Source of the DNA: DATJQF01 sp035505995
GTDB lineage: Bacteria > Bacteroidota > Bacteroidia > Bacteroidales > FEN-979
Direction of reading: 5' to 3'
Length of the DNA: 8,111 nt
Assembly (NCBI GenBank): GCA_035505995.1
Contig: DATJQF010000046.1
Location: 1 to 8,111, forward strand
Part shown: positions 7,201 through 8,111 of the stretch, piece after piece
Position numbering within the stretch: position 1 is the stretch's first letter
Layout: each line of letters opens with the position of its first letter
Notes under the pieces: model-generated
The model's database searches: none
Seen by the model: only the letters and a program-made list of their open reading frames with translations
Told to the model about the DNA's origin: nothing
Program-made: the position numbers and the translations under genes

Positions 7201-7559
7201 TCGGGCGTGAACCCCCGGGAGAAATCCGCTTCAGGGTGCCAGGTCAACCGGGTCGGAACGCCTCCTTCCGCGGGAATGGTAAAGACATCCATGTTCCCGT
7301 CGTACTGACCGGTAAAAGCAAGGATCTTTCCATCGGGAGAAAAATTCGGAGAAAACTCAGCCCCTTCATTGGACGTAAGCCGGATCACATCCGACCCGTC
7401 CAGGTTGGCCCGCCAGAGATCATTGGCATACACGAAAGCAATATAATCCGCACTGATCGCCGGATCGGTCATCATCCGCGATTCTTCCGGCATCTGGGCG
7501 CGCGCAGCGGTCATGGCCAGCAGGAGAATTACTCCTGATAAGATTTGTATCGTTTTCAT
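4263..7559 (-). CDS. Tricorn-like S41 family protease, secreted
   Basis: This 1098-residue protein matches full-length Tricorn-type serine proteases, which degrade oligopeptides. It starts with a signal peptide (MKTIQILSGVILLLAMTAARA, 1-21), so it is exported. Residues about 30-530 carry WD40-like/PD40 blades, with SPDGK- or SPDSK-type motifs at 74-78, 118-122, 164-168, 358-362, 404-408 and 449-453. A Lys/Glu-rich linker spans 541-583, followed by more beta structure, then the helical start of the catalytic core (DIWRINRDFFYDPGMQG, 709-725). A PDZ-like part is at about 780-860 (EGDYLLAVNGVEL). Catalytic elements are His763 (GHSY), the oxyanion glycines NGGG (936-939), nucleophile Ser986 in YAGSGGDYLPW, and probably Glu1043 in ENEGIAPD. 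Their spacing closely follows Thermoplasma Tricorn (746, 918, 965, 1023). The Tricorn serine before the catalytic His is Gly762 here. The start is ATG 7557-7559 after a run of A's, without a Shine-Dalgarno. It follows the GH53 gene by 54 bp and may be co-transcribed. Confidence 0.95.
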   Translation of the reverse strand: MKTIQILSGVILLLAMTAARAQMPEESRMMTDPAISADYIAFVYANDLWRANLDGSDVIRLTSNEGAEFSPNFSPDGKILAFTGQYDGNMDVFTIPAEGGVPTRLTWHPEADFSRGFTPDGKSILISSARESFTNRYPKFYLVPVQGGFPEKLNLPNGAFGSFSPDGKKIAYNPHYNAFQQWKNYRGGTIAFIWICDLSTLAVEKIPQPEGGCNDWRPMWIGDQVYFLSDRNGEFNLFSYGTKDKKITQLTKFTDFPINSAGYGGGKIVFEQAGYLYIYDLAANTYKQLHMHIPADLSNIRSRYVPASKNIHYANISPSGARALFEAWGDVITVPAEKGDPRNLTNTPGIYERSPVWSPDGKKIAWFSDETGEYQLVVANQDGKGESRKYAMTGDGFYMDPIWSPDSKMITYSDNGFNLYIIELATGKIRKVATEPIYDIFQDMNPDWSPDSKWMTFTMITPTNILRVYLYSLDQDKLFPVTDGMSDCSEPVFDRSGKYIYFFGSTDAGPVRQWFDLSTEDMHMKNSLYIAVLDKNAPNPLRKESDEEKGTPEAKKDAGKEKASIKESEKDKDKQKADSTGNKSVIDIPGIADRILALPIPPGFYSNLTPGTENQIYFMENPAFPPENSPNVSKLHLFNLETRKDNVALEALNGYILSFDKKKILYATGESWFLTGAGEKIEPGKGILNLDAAEIRIDPPAQWHQMFGDIWRINRDFFYDPGMQGADWNAMKKKYEVFLPYLSCRDDFTRLTRWICSELTIGHSYTGGGEQYRTPKSVPGGLLGADYKIDNGRYRFSKIYGGLNWTPDLRAPLTEPGVNVKEGDYLLAVNGVELKAPTEVFSLFENTAGKLTEIRVGPHPDTSGSRLVQVVPIESEADLRNRYWVEDNLKKVNEATGGKVAYVYVPNTATAGHDYFKRYFFPQSDKEAIIIDERFNGGGSLADYIIDILRRPYLNYWATRYGEDIKAPHAAIQGPKVMLINEYAGSGGDYLPWSFRKLGLGKLVGTRTWGGLVGILNFPNLMDGGFVTAPNVAFWNEDGWRIENEGIAPDIEVEQLPAEVAAGKDPQLDKAIEVVMDELKANPPVKPTRPPYPVRVRK

Positions 7560-7613
7560 AATTTTTTTTTAATGGAAAGATCTAAAATCGTCAATGCAAT
7601 CAATAACTGTAAA
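7560..7613 (-). promoter_or_regulatory. Short A-rich gap and leader between GH53 and Tricorn-like genes
   Basis: The 54-bp gap ends, on the minus strand, with TTAAAAAAAAATT directly before the Tricorn-like ATG (nine T's at 7562-7570 on the plus strand). A-rich leaders without a Shine-Dalgarno are a usual translation context in Bacteroidota. No hairpin terminator is seen after the GH53 stop, which favours read-through, and no convincing TAnnTTTG promoter box was found. Confidence 0.35.
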
Positions 7614-8111
7614 TTAATTTTCTTCCTGCAAGTACTTTAGCTTCAGTTCGTCATACACCTTCATCCGCCCGGTCACGTTCCCGTCGCGGTCGAACAGCCC
7701 GCTCCAGCGGTTTAGCGGCTCCCAGATGCAGGAGCCCTTTCCCAGGTTACCGGGGATGCTGAAGATAATATCGTTGACTTCTTTCTTGTAATCGGAATAT
7801 TCGGCCACGATCAGCGGTTTATGATACCTCTTTTGCAGATCATCCAGGTTGTTTTTCAGATCGTCGAGGGTGCCGTGCCACCGCGGGTAATAGGAAAGCC
7901 CGATGACATCGAAAGTGACACCCCGGGCGATCATATTATCGAGCCAGAAGACCGCTTCCTGGTTTTGGCCGCCGAGGGCCAGGTGCATCATGACCGGTAA
8001 GGAGGGATCAGCCTCCGTTACTCCCTTCACCCCGGCTTTCAGTAAGGCAGCCAGCTGGTCCGGGTGGCTGATATGCCCTTCCGGCCAAAGGATCCCGTGG
8101 TTGATCTCGTT
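7614..8111 (-). CDS. GH53 arabinogalactan endo-beta-1,4-galactanase, C-terminal part
   Basis: The minus-strand frame is open through base 8111, so the N-terminus lies outside; 165 residues are visible. GH53 enzymes cleave beta-1,4-galactan, the side chain of pectic rhamnogalacturonan I, with retention. The first visible residues, NEINHGILWPEG, match the GH53 signature around the acid/base catalyst, here Glu2 (codon 8106-8108). FDVIGLSYYPRWHGTLDDL (about 67-85) is the characteristic (beta/alpha)8 strand and substrate-binding region, and LIVAEYS carries the likely nucleophile Glu104 (codon 7800-7802). The C-terminal GSCIWEPLNRWSGLFDRDGN fits the closing strand with its Trp-Glu-Pro, in a shortened form. 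An internal GTG at 8030 is not the real start. Secretion cannot be judged without the N-terminus. The neighbouring secreted protease 53 bp downstream suggests a degradative locus; SusCD-type genes, if any, would lie outside. Confidence 0.88.
   Translation of the reverse strand, partial: NEINHGILWPEGHISHPDQLAALLKAGVKGVTEADPSLPVMMHLALGGQNQEAVFWLDNMIARGVTFDVIGLSYYPRWHGTLDDLKNNLDDLQKRYHKPLIVAEYSDYKKEVNDIIFSIPGNLGKGSCIWEPLNRWSGLFDRDGNVTGRMKVYDELKLKYLQEEN

Noticed and set aside
3743..7559. VOC and protease genes as an antibiotic resistance or defence unit
   Set aside because: The VOC family is too broad to imply resistance, the genes are separated by a hairpin-bearing gap, and nothing else defence-like is nearby.
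7562..7570. Run of nine T's as an intrinsic terminator tail
   Set aside because: No GC-rich hairpin precedes it on the plus strand outside coding sequence, no plus-strand gene ends there, and on the minus strand it is an A-run just before a start codon.

Overview
The window looks like chromosomal DNA of a member of the Bacteroidota, probably an uncultured or environmental lineage with moderately high GC. Three things support this: a secreted protein with a type IX secretion (T9SS) C-terminal sorting domain, a Tricorn-type S41 protease with an N-terminal signal peptide, and protein starts that mostly sit behind A/T-rich leaders without a Shine-Dalgarno sequence, as is usual in that phylum. No mobile element, CRISPR array, tRNA or rRNA was seen.

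Layout. The left edge carries the C-terminal half of an M3 metallopeptidase on the plus strand (1-972). Everything else that is clearly coding is on the minus strand: a small integral-membrane methyltransferase of the isoprenylcysteine methyltransferase/PEMT type (1212-1685), a seven-repeat T9SS-exported protein (2007-3623), a VOC/glyoxalase-fold protein (3743-4150), a 1098-residue Tricorn-like protease (4263-7559), and the C-terminal part of a GH53-type endo-beta-1,4-galactanase (7614-8111, running off the right edge). The M3 and methyltransferase genes are convergent. Their 239-bp gap holds nested inverted repeats, an isolated Shine-Dalgarno plus nine-codon mini-ORF, and a tandem 8-bp repeat. 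The 321-bp gap at 1686-2006 holds a possible 40-codon single-helix membrane peptide and a degenerate CACAAAG-type repeat.

Functional reading. The right half points to an exported degradative lifestyle: a galactanase whose catalytic glutamates are visible is followed after 53 bp by a large secreted peptidase, and further down by a T9SS cargo protein. Intracellular or periplasmic peptide breakdown by the M3 enzyme fits the same theme. The VOC and methyltransferase genes look like housekeeping or accessory singletons. No strong case for a new multi-gene system was found. The most unusual items are the structured convergent gap, the possible microprotein, the two-blade duplication pattern in the T9SS protein, and departures from expected residues in the two proteases.
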